Below, one piece after another: positions 16,772-25,970 of a stretch of 53,826 nt of DNA. Location of the stretch: contig JACSRE010000231.1 of assembly GCA_014879945.1 (NCBI GenBank), forward strand, positions 1 to 53,826. Direction: 5' to 3'. The position numbers were made by a program, and so were the translations under genes. The notes under the pieces were generated by a model. The model did no database searches, was not told where the DNA came from, and worked only from the letters and a program-made list of their open reading frames with translations. Within the stretch, counting starts at the first letter, position 1, and each line of letters begins with the position of its first letter. Source of the stretch: Myxococcus sp. Lineage in GTDB: Bacteria > Myxococcota > Myxococcia > Myxococcales > Myxococcaceae.

Positions 16772-18112
16772 ATGCTCGACGTTCTCGTTGTCGGAAGTGG
16801 CCTGTGCGGAACCCTCGCAGCCAAGCACCTCGAGGGAAAGGGGCGCTCGGTCCTGGTGCTCGAAGGAGGGCCCGGACTCCCACCAGCTCTGCCTGGCGAC
16901 GTCGTCGGATTCCAGCGCGCGGTGGCGCCGATTGCACGAAGCGTGGACCAAGCCTGGGCCTTTCGTGCGCCCAAGGGGTACGAGTGGCATCGGGTTCGCG
17001 CGAGAGGAGGGCGGACGCTCCTCTGGGGTGGCTGGATGGAGCGCCCTCCGAAGGACTACTTCGATGCCCGCAGGAAAACGGGGGCAGCCTGGCCTCACAC
17101 GCTCGCTGTCGAGCTCGACGGGTGGATTCGCCGAGCAGAGAAAGCCCTCACCGTTCGAACTGGCCGACGTGGGCCCCTGCATCGCAAGCTGGCAGCGCTC
17201 GGCCACAAGGCAGCGACGAAGCGCGAGTCGGTCCTCATCGGACAACGGAGAATGCTCACCGCTGCCGACGTATCCCTCAGGAGCGAAGTTCGTTGCGACA
17301 GCCCGGTGGTGCGCATCGAGGCGACCTCGGAAGGGCTCATCGCCATCACCGCCTCGGGCGAAGCCCTCAGTGCCAGGCGCGTGGTGCTGGCTGCGTCACC
17401 CATCGAGACAGCGCGCATCCTCGAGTTCAGCCTCCCGGAGAAGCAGCGCCGCCGGCGCATCGACGTGTTCGACCACTTGATTGCCGGCGCCATCGCCATC
17501 GCGCCTCGAGAGCGAGCCGGAGTGCACCCACTCGACGCAGCGGAGCCCTCGGCCGTGATGCACCCTCCGCCGACCTCAAGAGCGCGCTTCACCACCGAAG
17601 TCCGCGGGCCCACGCCCCTCGAGAGCCTGGACGCCGAAGACCTCAAGAACCTCGGTTTCACCGTCGAAGAAGCCGCAAAGCACTCTTTTTACGTCGTCTT
17701 CGCGATGGGTGAGACTGACGCGGCGACCCCACGACAGGTTGAGTTCGACGCACGCTCACTCGATGGTCTCGGCCGGCCTTCGCCTCGCTTCGTCGCTCGC
17801 GCCCACACCCGAACCGAAGCGTCGCTCGGAAAGCAGATGAACCGACAGGTGCTCGGTCTCGCGCGACAGTTGGCCTCGAGCCGCGAACGCGCGTTCCTCA
17901 TCTACGACGCGCTCGATTTCTCGTCGGGCGGCCATGAAGTGGGCACCTGCCTCGACCGCATCGATGAAAACGGACATGTGACGGGCCTTCCCGGTGTGTA
18001 CGTCGCCGACGGTGCGGGGGTTCCCGCAGCGACTGACCGGCACCCGAGCCTCACGCTGGCCGCCAACGCGCTGCGTGTCGCAGACGCGCTGGCGCGGAGC
18101 ATGAAGAGCTGA
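16772..18112 (+). CDS. GMC-family-like FAD oxidoreductase
   Basis: A 446-residue flavoprotein. The N-terminal dinucleotide-binding motif is DVLVVGSGLCGTLAAKHLEG (residues 3-22), ending in a Glu for FAD ribose. The C-terminal GMC-type segment has HEVGTCL and GVYVADGAGVPAATDRHPSL (about 388-430), matching the family's flavin-closing region. The expected His/Asn catalytic pair is not clear. The ATG at 16772 has GGAG 6 bp upstream. It lies downstream of the peptide ORF and hairpin and upstream of the copper operon. The substrate is unknown; no cognate cytochrome is adjacent within the same operon. Confidence 0.75.
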   Translation: MLDVLVVGSGLCGTLAAKHLEGKGRSVLVLEGGPGLPPALPGDVVGFQRAVAPIARSVDQAWAFRAPKGYEWHRVRARGGRTLLWGGWMERPPKDYFDARRKTGAAWPHTLAVELDGWIRRAEKALTVRTGRRGPLHRKLAALGHKAATKRESVLIGQRRMLTAADVSLRSEVRCDSPVVRIEATSEGLIAITASGEALSARRVVLAASPIETARILEFSLPEKQRRRRIDVFDHLIAGAIAIAPRERAGVHPLDAAEPSAVMHPPPTSRARFTTEVRGPTPLESLDAEDLKNLGFTVEEAAKHSFYVVFAMGETDAATPRQVEFDARSLDGLGRPSPRFVARAHTRTEASLGKQMNRQVLGLARQLASSRERAFLIYDALDFSSGGHEVGTCLDRIDENGHVTGLPGVYVADGAGVPAATDRHPSLTLAANALRVADALARSMKS

Positions 18113-18132
18113 CTCCCCAAAGGGTCGGCCCA

Positions 18133-18161
18133 TGTCACGCCGAGCGGCTCATCGGCCTATT
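18133..18161 (+). promoter_or_regulatory. ECF-type promoter 3 (copper operon)
   Basis: TGTCACG (18133-18139), a 16-bp spacer and CCTATT (18156-18161). The first codon at 18168 lies exactly where transcription should start, so the mRNA is probably leaderless. This promoter would drive the ~15-kb run of overlapping genes from 18168 to 33434. Confidence 0.78.
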
Positions 18162-18167
18162 TGAGAC

Positions 18168-18713
18168 ATGGAGCTGCTCCCAGAACATCTCCTGCTGGTT
18201 CGTGCGCGGCGCGCCTATGAGTGGGGGCGCCTCCGTCGGGCGCTCCTCGGCGCGCTTCCGCTGGCGCTGCTGATTGGGCCCGCGTTGGCCCTCACCCCGC
18301 GAGTCGTGCCCACCATCGGCTTGGGCGCGACGTTGGTGCTGGCTGCCGTTGGGCTCTTGTGGTTCGGGCACGGGTTCCCTCGCGCGGCGCTCCTCGGGGT
18401 CGCGGCCGGCGCGCTCCCGCTCGGGCTGGTGCTCTGCTCGGCGCGGCTCGGTCACGCCTGCGCTGGCTCGATGTGCATGGAGTTCTGCTTCGGCACGAGC
18501 GCGCTCGGGGGCGCCGCAGCAGGAGCAGTCATCGGCTCGTGGGCCTTCGAGAAGCGCGTCTCAGCCCTCCTCCTGCTCACCGCTTCCGCCTTCGGGCTTC
18601 TCACTGGGGCGATGGGAAGCACCTGCGTCGGACTTCTCGGCGTCGTCGCCCTGGCCGTTGGATTCGGTCTCGGCGTCGCCGTGCAGTGGATTCGAAGCGA
18701 GGTCACTTCGTGA
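18168..18713 (+). CDS. six-helix membrane protein with Cys motif, paralogue of the sigma-linked protein
   Basis: A 181-residue membrane protein, the same length as the protein at 16044. It shares an N-terminal RARRAYEWGRL segment, the loop GHACAGSMCMEFC (Cys98, Cys103, Cys107) with identical Cys spacing, and LTGAMGSTCVG (Cys153). There is an extra Cys90 in TM3. It is the first gene of the copper operon, directly at an ECF promoter. As the sigma-linked copy is the likely sensor, this one may give feedback or act as a metal-binding transporter. That is inference. The stop overlaps the next start in a GTGA. Confidence 0.65.
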   Translation: MELLPEHLLLVRARRAYEWGRLRRALLGALPLALLIGPALALTPRVVPTIGLGATLVLAAVGLLWFGHGFPRAALLGVAAGALPLGLVLCSARLGHACAGSMCMEFCFGTSALGGAAAGAVIGSWAFEKRVSALLLLTASAFGLLTGAMGSTCVGLLGVVALAVGFGLGVAVQWIRSEVTS

Positions 18714-19330
18714 GCGCGCCAGGCGCAGGGCAGAGACTTCTCGCGGGCGTCGGCCTTCTCGCTCTGGTGGGAGCAGGCGTCCTCGCTGCCGCAGCAGCAC
18801 TCATGGTTCGCGGCGGCTTCTCGACACGGAGCCAACCGTCGACGCTGGAGGAGACTCTGGCGCGCACGATGCGCGGGCTGGCGATGACGCGAACTCGTTC
18901 GCTGAAGCCCGCGTCGACCGCGCCGCCGGACCTGAAAGCGGCGCGCGCTCATTGGGCTTCGCACTGCGCCATCTGCCACGGCGTCGGCGGCGCCGGCGAC
19001 ACCGACATCGGTCGAAACTTGTATCCCCCGGCACCAGACATGCGCGGCCAGACGACCCAACGTCTGAGCGACGGAGAACTCTACGCCGCAATCAACAACG
19101 GCATTCGTCTCACGGGCATGCCTGCGTGGGGTGCGCCGGGCGACGACGACGTGGAGACCTGGGGGCTCGTCGCCCTCATCCGCACGCTCCCCACCCTCGA
19201 CGAAGACGCTCGTGCAGACATTGAACAAAACCTCCCGAAGACGCCGCAGCAGCAGGCAGAAGACCTGGAGGAAGACGACTTCCTCCGCGGCGGCAGCCCT
19301 ACCCCTCACAAACCGGAGATGCACCCATGA
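18710..19330 (+). CDS. membrane-anchored c-type cytochrome
   Basis: A 206-residue protein with an N-terminal membrane anchor (about 9-32), a linker, and one class I cytochrome c domain (about 73-165). The heme attachment motif is CAICHG (Cys86, Cys89, His90) and the likely axial ligand is Met137 in GMPAWG. The tail is acidic and Gln-rich. It sits between a Cys membrane protein and a cupredoxin, so it may pass electrons to or from a copper protein during Cu(I) oxidation. The start is a GTG overlapping the upstream stop; the downstream overlap is ATGA. Confidence 0.85.
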   Translation: MSAPGAGQRLLAGVGLLALVGAGVLAAAAALMVRGGFSTRSQPSTLEETLARTMRGLAMTRTRSLKPASTAPPDLKAARAHWASHCAICHGVGGAGDTDIGRNLYPPAPDMRGQTTQRLSDGELYAAINNGIRLTGMPAWGAPGDDDVETWGLVALIRTLPTLDEDARADIEQNLPKTPQQQAEDLEEDDFLRGGSPTPHKPEMHP

Positions 19331-19881
19331 CCCGCGCTTCCTTCCTCGCCGTCCTCTTCATCTCGACTGCCGCGCTGGCGCACGGTGGCGGCCACCTCAA
19401 GGGCGTCGTCACCCAACTGACCGACACGCAGCTCACCGTCACCGCGGACGACAAGGACAAGGTCGTCATCAACCTCGACAAGAACAGTCGCTTCGAAAAC
19501 GACGGCAAACCCTCGACGGCCAACGCGCTGCCCGTCGGCTCTCGCGTCGTGGTTCATCTGAAGCCTGGGACCAAGCCGCAGCTTGCAGCGTTGGTGAAGT
19601 TCGTCGCGGCCGCGGCGACGCGAATCGACGTCGCGGTGACGAGCGATGGCTTCGTCGTCGCCAATGCGCCCACGCTGAAGGCGGGGCAACCCGTGACGTT
19701 GGTTGTCACGAGGTCAGTCGAGAAGACCTGCGCGACCGACATCGTCCTGAAGGAGTTCGGTCTCTCCCAACCCCTTCCGCTGAACAAGCCGGTTGAAGTC
19801 AGCTTTACGCCGAAGAAGGCAGGCGTCGTTCGGTTCGCCTGCGCGATGGACATGATCGCCGGCAGCCTCAAGGTGGAGTAG
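19327..19881 (+). CDS. periplasmic cupredoxin-domain protein
   Basis: A 184-residue exported protein. The signal peptide (about 1-18) leaves a mature N-terminus with AHGGGH. Residues 20-85 form a small beta domain like those called DUF5666 (GVVTQLTDTQLTVTA, LPVGSRVVVHL). The C-terminal cupredoxin domain (about 105-184) has KTCATDIVLKEFG and VRFACAMDM, where the Cys and Met residues resemble the copper site of the EfeO/cupredoxin-1 type. It probably binds periplasmic copper and delivers it to the CusCBA-type pump encoded next. Confidence 0.75.
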   Translation: MTRASFLAVLFISTAALAHGGGHLKGVVTQLTDTQLTVTADDKDKVVINLDKNSRFENDGKPSTANALPVGSRVVVHLKPGTKPQLAALVKFVAAAATRIDVAVTSDGFVVANAPTLKAGQPVTLVVTRSVEKTCATDIVLKEFGLSQPLPLNKPVEVSFTPKKAGVVRFACAMDMIAGSLKVE

Positions 19882-19883
19882 CT

Positions 19884-21269
19884 GTGCGCGGCCTCCCACC
19901 AATCGTCGGCCTCACCGTCTTGCTCCTGGCGCGCGTTTCTGACGCCCAGGGCGCCGACGGGATGCTGTCGGCCCTTGTGGACGACGCCATTGAGGCCCGG
20001 CCCGAACTCGCCCAGGCACGAGCCGAGGTACGTGCCGCTCAAGAGCGCGTCCCGCAGGCAGAGTCATGGCCTGACCCGATGCTGCAGGTGGGGGTGCAGA
20101 ACGACAGCTTCAACAAATGGCAGGTCGGCACGATGGAGACGAGCTGGCTGCTCTTCATGGCGTCGCAGACCATCCCGTTTCCGGGCAAGCCGGGCTTGCG
20201 AGGCGACGTCGCGAACGTCGAGGTGACCATCCGACGACTCGCGGTCGAGCGCGTGCGGCTCACCACCATCGCGGACGTGCGCCGCAACTACGTCGCGCTT
20301 CAGTTGGCGCGTGCTCGCCTTGACCTCCTCTCGAGGCTCTCTTCACTCCTGACGCTCGCTGTCGAGGTCGCGCAGTCTCGCTACGAGTCAGGTGAAGGCC
20401 CCCAGTCAGACATCCTCCGAGCTCGCCTTGAGCTTGGCCGCCTCGAGCAGCAGCGCGTCGTACTTCAGTCCGATGAGCAGTTGCAGCTCGAAGCACTCAA
20501 CCGACTTCGCGGCCACCCGCTCGACGAGAAGGTCGCCGCTCGACCGCTCGCACAGCTCACCTTCCCGCCGCCCCCCGACGAGGCCGAAGCAGCGCGTCAA
20601 ATCCTCGAGGCGAGCCCGGAGTATCTGGCGGCGCGCGAAGGGGTGAATGGCGCTCAACGCGTGCGTGAGCTCAGCCGGCGGCAGTACCTGCCGGATCTCA
20701 CCGTCGGGGCGGGTGTGATGGTCCGAGGCTCGCTTGACCCGATGTGGACGGTGACGCTCGGGCTCCCTCTCCCCGTCTTCGCGGGCACGAAGCAATCGCG
20801 GGCGGTTTCCGAGGCCGACGCAACCATCGACGCGACCGGCAGGAGCGTGGAGACAGTGGAGCAGTTGCTGCGCCTGCGAACCGCCCAACGGCTGTCGTAC
20901 TGGCGTGCCCTCGGAAAGATATGGCGCTCGTACCAGGACAGCCTGCTCGCCAACGCTGAGGCCACAGCCACCGCGACGCTGACGCAGTACCGCATCGGGA
21001 AGGTGCCCTTCGCCTCCGTCCTCGAGGCGACCTCAGCCACGATCGCCCTCGTCGATGCGTCCTACGCCGTGCTCGTTGATGCCTGGAAGCTCGCCATCGC
21101 GCAAGACGAGTCCTCCCTCGCCGAAGTCAGCGTGAATGGCGGAGGCATGGGCAGCGCCGTCCCGGGTGCAGGTGGTGGAGGCGGCATGTCCGGTGTTCGG
21201 TCGGCTTCGCCTTCGAACATGACCAGCGGAGCGGCTGGCAACTCGGCCAGCGGCTCGACAGGAATGTGA
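19884..21269 (+). CDS. CusC/TolC-like outer-membrane channel
   Basis: A 461-residue outer-membrane efflux protein, GTG start 2 bp after the cupredoxin stop. It has a signal peptide (about 1-21), and two helical-hairpin repeats that include ESWPDPMLQVGVQNDSF, SQTIPFPGKPGLRGD and VTLGLPLPVFAGTKQ. The C-terminal ~45 residues are Gly/Met/Ser-rich (GGGMGSAVPGAGGGGGMSG), an unusual tail that may bind Cu(I)/Ag(I) or be a disordered periplasmic extension. No lipobox is visible. It is the first member of the copper efflux set. Confidence 0.86.
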   Translation: MRGLPPIVGLTVLLLARVSDAQGADGMLSALVDDAIEARPELAQARAEVRAAQERVPQAESWPDPMLQVGVQNDSFNKWQVGTMETSWLLFMASQTIPFPGKPGLRGDVANVEVTIRRLAVERVRLTTIADVRRNYVALQLARARLDLLSRLSSLLTLAVEVAQSRYESGEGPQSDILRARLELGRLEQQRVVLQSDEQLQLEALNRLRGHPLDEKVAARPLAQLTFPPPPDEAEAARQILEASPEYLAAREGVNGAQRVRELSRRQYLPDLTVGAGVMVRGSLDPMWTVTLGLPLPVFAGTKQSRAVSEADATIDATGRSVETVEQLLRLRTAQRLSYWRALGKIWRSYQDSLLANAEATATATLTQYRIGKVPFASVLEATSATIALVDASYAVLVDAWKLAIAQDESSLAEVSVNGGGMGSAVPGAGGGGGMSGVRSASPSNMTSGAAGNSASGSTGM

Positions 21270-21270
21270 A

Positions 21271-22689
21271 ATGAGCTCCGAAACGAAGAAGAGCCGCAGC
21301 TGGCTTCGCACCATTCTCGTCATCGCCTTGACCGCCGCCATCGCTGGCCCGGTGGGAGCGCTCATCGCGACTTCGATGAAGGGGGCGGTGGCCGCGCCGA
21401 AACAGGCCGCGAACTACCACTGCCCAATGCACCCGAGCATCGTGAGCGACCACCCCGGCGAGTGCCCCATCTGCGGCATGAAGCTGGTGAAGCTCGAGGG
21501 GCCCGCGGCCGCTCCAACGACATCCGAGCGGAAGATTCTCTTTTACCGCTCACCGATGGACCCCCGGCAAACCTCACCAGGCCCGACGAAGGACTCGATG
21601 GGGATGGACTACCTCCCCGTCTACGAGGAGGACGCGGCGGGACACAGCGAGGTGGATGGCCTGGCCGAGGTCGAGCTCGACCCGACCCGGCAACAACTCA
21701 TCGGGCTTCGCACGGCGGTCATCGAGCGCGGGTCAGTGGGCGGCAATTTCCGAACGGTGGGAAGGGTCAGTGTCGACGAGACGAGGGTTCGCCGCGTCAA
21801 CGTCAAGGTGCCCGGCTACGTCGAGCGCGTACTCGTCGACTTCGTGGGGAAGCCTGTCCGCAAGGGCCAGCCGCTCTTCGCGCTCTACAGCCCCGAAGTG
21901 CTCGCAGCCGAGAACGAGTTTCTCACGGCCCTGCGGGCGCAGTCGGCGAGCCTCGTGTCCGCCGCGCGCAGGAAGTTGGAGCTCTGGGACGTGCCCGAAG
22001 CCGAGCTGCAACGCCTCGAGAAGGAGGGCACGGCATCTCGAGTCATCACCTTCGTCTCCCCAGTCAGTGGCGTGGTGACGCGCAAGGAGCTCGTCGAAGG
22101 CACTCGCCTCGAGGTGGGCGCGATGCCGTACGACGTCGTCGACCTTTCGACCCTCTGGGTGCTCGCCGACGTCTACGAGACAGAGCTTCGCTTCGTCAGC
22201 CCCGGCGTCCCCGCGCAACTCACCCTCAACGCCTTCCCGGGGCGCCTCTTCACAGGGAAGGTCTTGTTCGTCGACCCGCTCCTCGACCCGAAGACGCGGA
22301 CCGCTCGCGTACGCTTGAGCTTCGCCAACACGGCCGGAGAGCTGAAGCCAGAGATGTTCGGGGAGGTCGTCGTCGAGCGGCCAGCCCGCGATGTCCTTCG
22401 CGTGCCGTCTGACGCGCTGATTCGCAGCGGCGCGGAAGACGTCGTTTTTGTCGCGCGTGGCCAGGGCCGGTTCGAGCCGCGTCGGGTAACGCTTGGTGAG
22501 GTGGGTCGCGACTTCACCGAGGTCGTCGACGGACTGAATGTCGGCGACGCGGTCGTCACGCGCGCCAACTTCCTCATCGACTCCGAGTCGAGACTCCGTG
22601 CCTCCCTCGCGCGCCTGAGCACGCCCACAAGCCCGAAGGCACCGTCGGCTGACGCTTCGATGCCCGCAGGCCACGAGATGACTCAATGA
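21271..22689 (+). CDS. cusB: CusB-like periplasmic adaptor with two heavy-metal-binding motifs
   Basis: A 472-residue membrane fusion protein. One N-terminal helix (about 12-36) is followed by a heavy-metal-binding domain YHCPMHPSIVSDHPGECP (from residue 49) ending CGM, and a second CusB-type motif at about 92-120 (YRSPMDP, DSMGMDYLPVYEE). Then come the lipoyl, hairpin, beta-barrel and membrane-proximal domains (ALYSPEVLAAENEFL, LWVLADVYETELRF). Both metal motifs are typical of Cu(I)/Ag(I) adaptors. The stop overlaps the pump start in an ATGA. Confidence 0.9.
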   Translation: MSSETKKSRSWLRTILVIALTAAIAGPVGALIATSMKGAVAAPKQAANYHCPMHPSIVSDHPGECPICGMKLVKLEGPAAAPTTSERKILFYRSPMDPRQTSPGPTKDSMGMDYLPVYEEDAAGHSEVDGLAEVELDPTRQQLIGLRTAVIERGSVGGNFRTVGRVSVDETRVRRVNVKVPGYVERVLVDFVGKPVRKGQPLFALYSPEVLAAENEFLTALRAQSASLVSAARRKLELWDVPEAELQRLEKEGTASRVITFVSPVSGVVTRKELVEGTRLEVGAMPYDVVDLSTLWVLADVYETELRFVSPGVPAQLTLNAFPGRLFTGKVLFVDPLLDPKTRTARVRLSFANTAGELKPEMFGEVVVERPARDVLRVPSDALIRSGAEDVVFVARGQGRFEPRRVTLGEVGRDFTEVVDGLNVGDAVVTRANFLIDSESRLRASLARLSTPTSPKAPSADASMPAGHEMTQ

Positions 22690-25600
22690 TTCGCGCCATC
22701 ATCCGCTTCTCTGCGGAGCACCGGTACCTCGTCATCGCGACGTCCATCGTGGCGCTCGCGTTCTCCTGGTACTCGATGAAGACCATCCCCCTCGATGCTC
22801 TGCCCGACCTCTCGGACACACAGGTCATCGTCTATTCGAAGTGGGACCGCAGCCCCGACATCATCGAAGACCAGGTGACGTACCCCATCGTCACCTCGCT
22901 CCTGGGCGCACCCAACGTGAAGGCGATACGTGGCTTCTCCGACTTCGGGTTCAGCTTTGTCTACGTCATCTTCGAAGACGGCACCGACCCGTACTGGGCT
23001 CGGACTCGGGTGCTCGAGTACCTGTCGAAGATTCAGCCACAGCTCCCAAGCGGGGTGCGTACCGAGCTCGGCCCGGATGCGACGAGCGTCGGCTGGGTGT
23101 TTCAGTATGCGCTCGTCGACCGGACCGGAACGCACTCGTCGGACGAGCTGCGCAGCTACCAGGACTGGTTTCTCCGGTACTCGATTCAGTCCGTACCGGG
23201 TGTGTCTGAGGTCGCCACCGTGGGTGGGCAGGTGCGGCAGTACCAGGTCAACGTCAACCCCAACGCGCTGGCGGGCTATGGGCTGAGCCTCGAGTCCGTC
23301 ATCGCGGCGGTGCGCGCCGGGAACAATGATGTCGGTGGTCGCCTCGTCGAGCTTGCTGGCCGCGAGTACATGGTGCGCGGGCGTGGCTACGTGAAGCAGG
23401 TCGAGGACCTCGAGCAGCTCGTCCTGAAGAGCGAAGGTGGCACCCCCGTCACGGTGAAGGACGTGGCGACCGTGACGCTCGGCCCCGAGATGCGCCGTGG
23501 CATCGCTGACCTCGACGGTGAGGGCGACGTCGTCGGCGGAATCGTCGTGATGCGGCAGGGCGAGAACGCCCTCAACGTCATCACGCGCGTCAAGCAGCGC
23601 CTCGAGGAATTGAGGCCCTCGATGCCCGCAGGCGTGGAGGTCGTGACGACTTATGACCGCTCCGAGCTCATCTCGGCGGCCATCGAGACGGTGAAGGACA
23701 AGCTCATCGAGGAAATCATCGTCGTCTCCATCATCATCTTGCTGTTCCTCTGGCACTTCCCGTCGTCCATCGTCCCCATCATCACCATCCCGGTGTCGGT
23801 GGCGCTGGCCTTCATCCCGATGAAGCTCATGGGGCTCAACGCCAACCTCATGTCGCTCGCCGGCATCGCCATCTCCATTGGTGTGCTGGTCGACGGCGCC
23901 ATCGTCGAGGTGGAGAACGCCTACAACCGCATCCACCACTGGATACAGGACGGCAAGAAGGGGGACTTCCACCAGGTCCGTCTCGAGGCGCTGATGGAGG
24001 TCGGGCCGGGCGTCTTCTTCTCGCTCCTCGTCATCGCGGTCGCCTTCATGCCGGTCTTCACCCTGGTCGACCAGGAGGGCCGGCTCTTCCGCCCGCTCGC
24101 CTTCTCCAAGAACCTGGCGATGGCCATCGCCGCGCTGCTTGCCATCACGCTCGACCCGGCGATGCGCATGATGTTCGCCAGAATCGACCCCTTCACCTTC
24201 AAGCCGCGCTGGCTTGCCAGCATCGCGACGACGCTGCTGGTGGGGCGATATCGCGCTGAAGAAGCGCACCCCGTGAGCCGGCTCCTGCACCGCCTGTATG
24301 AGGGGCCCTGCCGCTTCGTGCTTCGCCACCCGAAGGCCACCGTTCTCGCAGCGGCACTCCTCGTCTCGACGACGGTGCCGCTGTACCTGGGACTCGGCTC
24401 TGAGTTCATGCCCCCCCTTCGCGAGGGGACATTGCTCTTCATGCCTTCAGCGGTGCAGCCCGGAATGTCCGTCGCGGAGGCCCAGCAAGTCCTCCAAACG
24501 CAAGACAAGCTCCTGCGCACCGTGCCTGAGGTCGAGCGCGTCTTCGGCAAGGCCGGCCGCGCGAACACCTCGACCGACCCCGCCCCTTTCACGATGATGG
24601 AGACCACCATCATCCTGAAGCCTGAGCGCGAGTGGAGAGAGAAGCCACGCTGGTACTCGTCATGGGCGCCAGAGTGGCTCAAGCGCCCGCTCCGTCCCTT
24701 CTGGCGCGACCGCATCACGGAGGCCGAGCTGGAAGACGAGCTCAACGAGAAGCTGCGCCTCCCTGGCCTCTCGAACGCCTGGACGATGCCCATCAAAGGG
24801 CGCCTCGACATGCTGTCAACCGGCATCCGCACACCGGTCGGCATCAAGATTATGGGGGCCGACCTCGCCACCATCGAGCGCATCGGCCTCGAGACGGAGG
24901 CGGCGGTCTCGAAGGTGCCGGGCACCCGGAGCGCCTACGCCGAGCGCGTGGCGGGCGGGTACTTTCTCGACTTCGAGCTCAAGCGCGACCAATTGGCGCG
25001 GTACGGCCTCTCGGTCGACGACGCGAACATGATGGTGATGAGCGCGGTCGGCGGTGACGTGCAGAGCGTCACCGTCGAGGGGCGCGAGCGCTACGGCATC
25101 AACGTTCGGTACGCCCGCGACTACCGCGAGGACGTCACGAGCCTGAAGCGCGTGCTCGTTCCGTTGCCCGGCGGCCGCGGCCAGATTCCATTTGAGGCCA
25201 TAGCGGAGGTGAAGCTGGCCACCGGGCCCTCGATGATTCGCGACGAGAACGGCCTGCTGGCTGGCTACGTGTACGTCGACTTCGACACATCGAAGGTGGA
25301 CATCGGCGGCTACGTCGACGAGGCCAAGAAGGCGGTCGCCAATCGAGTGTCGCTGCCTGCCGGCTATTCGCTGAGCTGGAGTGGGCAATACGAGAACATG
25401 CTGCGCGTGAAGGAGCGGCTGACGCTGATTCTGCCCATCACGCTGCTGCTCATCTTCGGCCTGCTGTACATGAATACGAAGTCGGCCTTCAAAGCAGCCG
25501 TGGTGATGCTCGCAGTGCCCTTCTCGGCAGTGGGCGCGCTGCTGTTCCTGACGATGCTCGGGTACAACATGTCCATCGCTGTCTGGGTTGGCCTCATCGC

Positions 25601-25970
25601 GCTCATGGGCCTCGACGCCGAGACGGGAGTGTTCATGCTTCTCTTCCTCGACCTCTCGGTCGAGGACTTCCGAAGGCGAGGTGCCCTCAACAGTCGCGGC
25701 GACCTCGTGGAAGCCATCGTGCATGGCGCCGTGAAGCGCGTTCGTCCCAAGGCGATGACGGTGTGCGCAGCGATGCTGGGGCTCCTGCCCATCATGTGGT
25801 CCACAGGCACGGGGGCCGACCTCATGAAGCGCATCGCGGCGCCCATGGTGGGTGGGCTGGTGACGAGCTTCATGCTCGAGCTTCTGGTGTACCCGGCCAT
25901 CTACCTTCTGTGGATTCAGCGGCAACTGCCCGAGCCTTCTGTGGCGCCCGGAGAGGCGGTGATGGTGTGA
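22686..25970 (+). CDS. cusA: CusA-like copper/silver RND efflux pump 1
   Basis: A 1094-residue inner-membrane pump, slightly longer than the ~1045 of E. coli CusA. It has the CusA-typical NAWTMPIKGRLDMLSTGI segment. Met in LLFMPSA, FTMMETT and DMLSTGI should correspond to the periplasmic Met triad of CusA. The TM4 signature is AISIGVLVDGAIVEVEN, intermediate between the CusA and CzcA types. The extra length includes a segment WREKPRWYSSWAPEW in the second periplasmic loop. It is coupled to CusB upstream and overlaps the next adaptor by a GTGA. Confidence 0.92.
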   Translation: MIRAIIRFSAEHRYLVIATSIVALAFSWYSMKTIPLDALPDLSDTQVIVYSKWDRSPDIIEDQVTYPIVTSLLGAPNVKAIRGFSDFGFSFVYVIFEDGTDPYWARTRVLEYLSKIQPQLPSGVRTELGPDATSVGWVFQYALVDRTGTHSSDELRSYQDWFLRYSIQSVPGVSEVATVGGQVRQYQVNVNPNALAGYGLSLESVIAAVRAGNNDVGGRLVELAGREYMVRGRGYVKQVEDLEQLVLKSEGGTPVTVKDVATVTLGPEMRRGIADLDGEGDVVGGIVVMRQGENALNVITRVKQRLEELRPSMPAGVEVVTTYDRSELISAAIETVKDKLIEEIIVVSIIILLFLWHFPSSIVPIITIPVSVALAFIPMKLMGLNANLMSLAGIAISIGVLVDGAIVEVENAYNRIHHWIQDGKKGDFHQVRLEALMEVGPGVFFSLLVIAVAFMPVFTLVDQEGRLFRPLAFSKNLAMAIAALLAITLDPAMRMMFARIDPFTFKPRWLASIATTLLVGRYRAEEAHPVSRLLHRLYEGPCRFVLRHPKATVLAAALLVSTTVPLYLGLGSEFMPPLREGTLLFMPSAVQPGMSVAEAQQVLQTQDKLLRTVPEVERVFGKAGRANTSTDPAPFTMMETTIILKPEREWREKPRWYSSWAPEWLKRPLRPFWRDRITEAELEDELNEKLRLPGLSNAWTMPIKGRLDMLSTGIRTPVGIKIMGADLATIERIGLETEAAVSKVPGTRSAYAERVAGGYFLDFELKRDQLARYGLSVDDANMMVMSAVGGDVQSVTVEGRERYGINVRYARDYREDVTSLKRVLVPLPGGRGQIPFEAIAEVKLATGPSMIRDENGLLAGYVYVDFDTSKVDIGGYVDEAKKAVANRVSLPAGYSLSWSGQYENMLRVKERLTLILPITLLLIFGLLYMNTKSAFKAAVVMLAVPFSAVGALLFLTMLGYNMSIAVWVGLIALMGLDAETGVFMLLFLDLSVEDFRRRGALNSRGDLVEAIVHGAVKRVRPKAMTVCAAMLGLLPIMWSTGTGADLMKRIAAPMVGGLVTSFMLELLVYPAIYLLWIQRQLPEPSVAPGEAVMV

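Noticed and set aside
22683-24329. Long antisense reading frame (548 codons) opposite the first CusA
   Set aside because: It lies entirely opposite a clear CusA gene and has His/Arg/Asp-rich low-complexity sequence typical of antisense frames in high-GC DNA.
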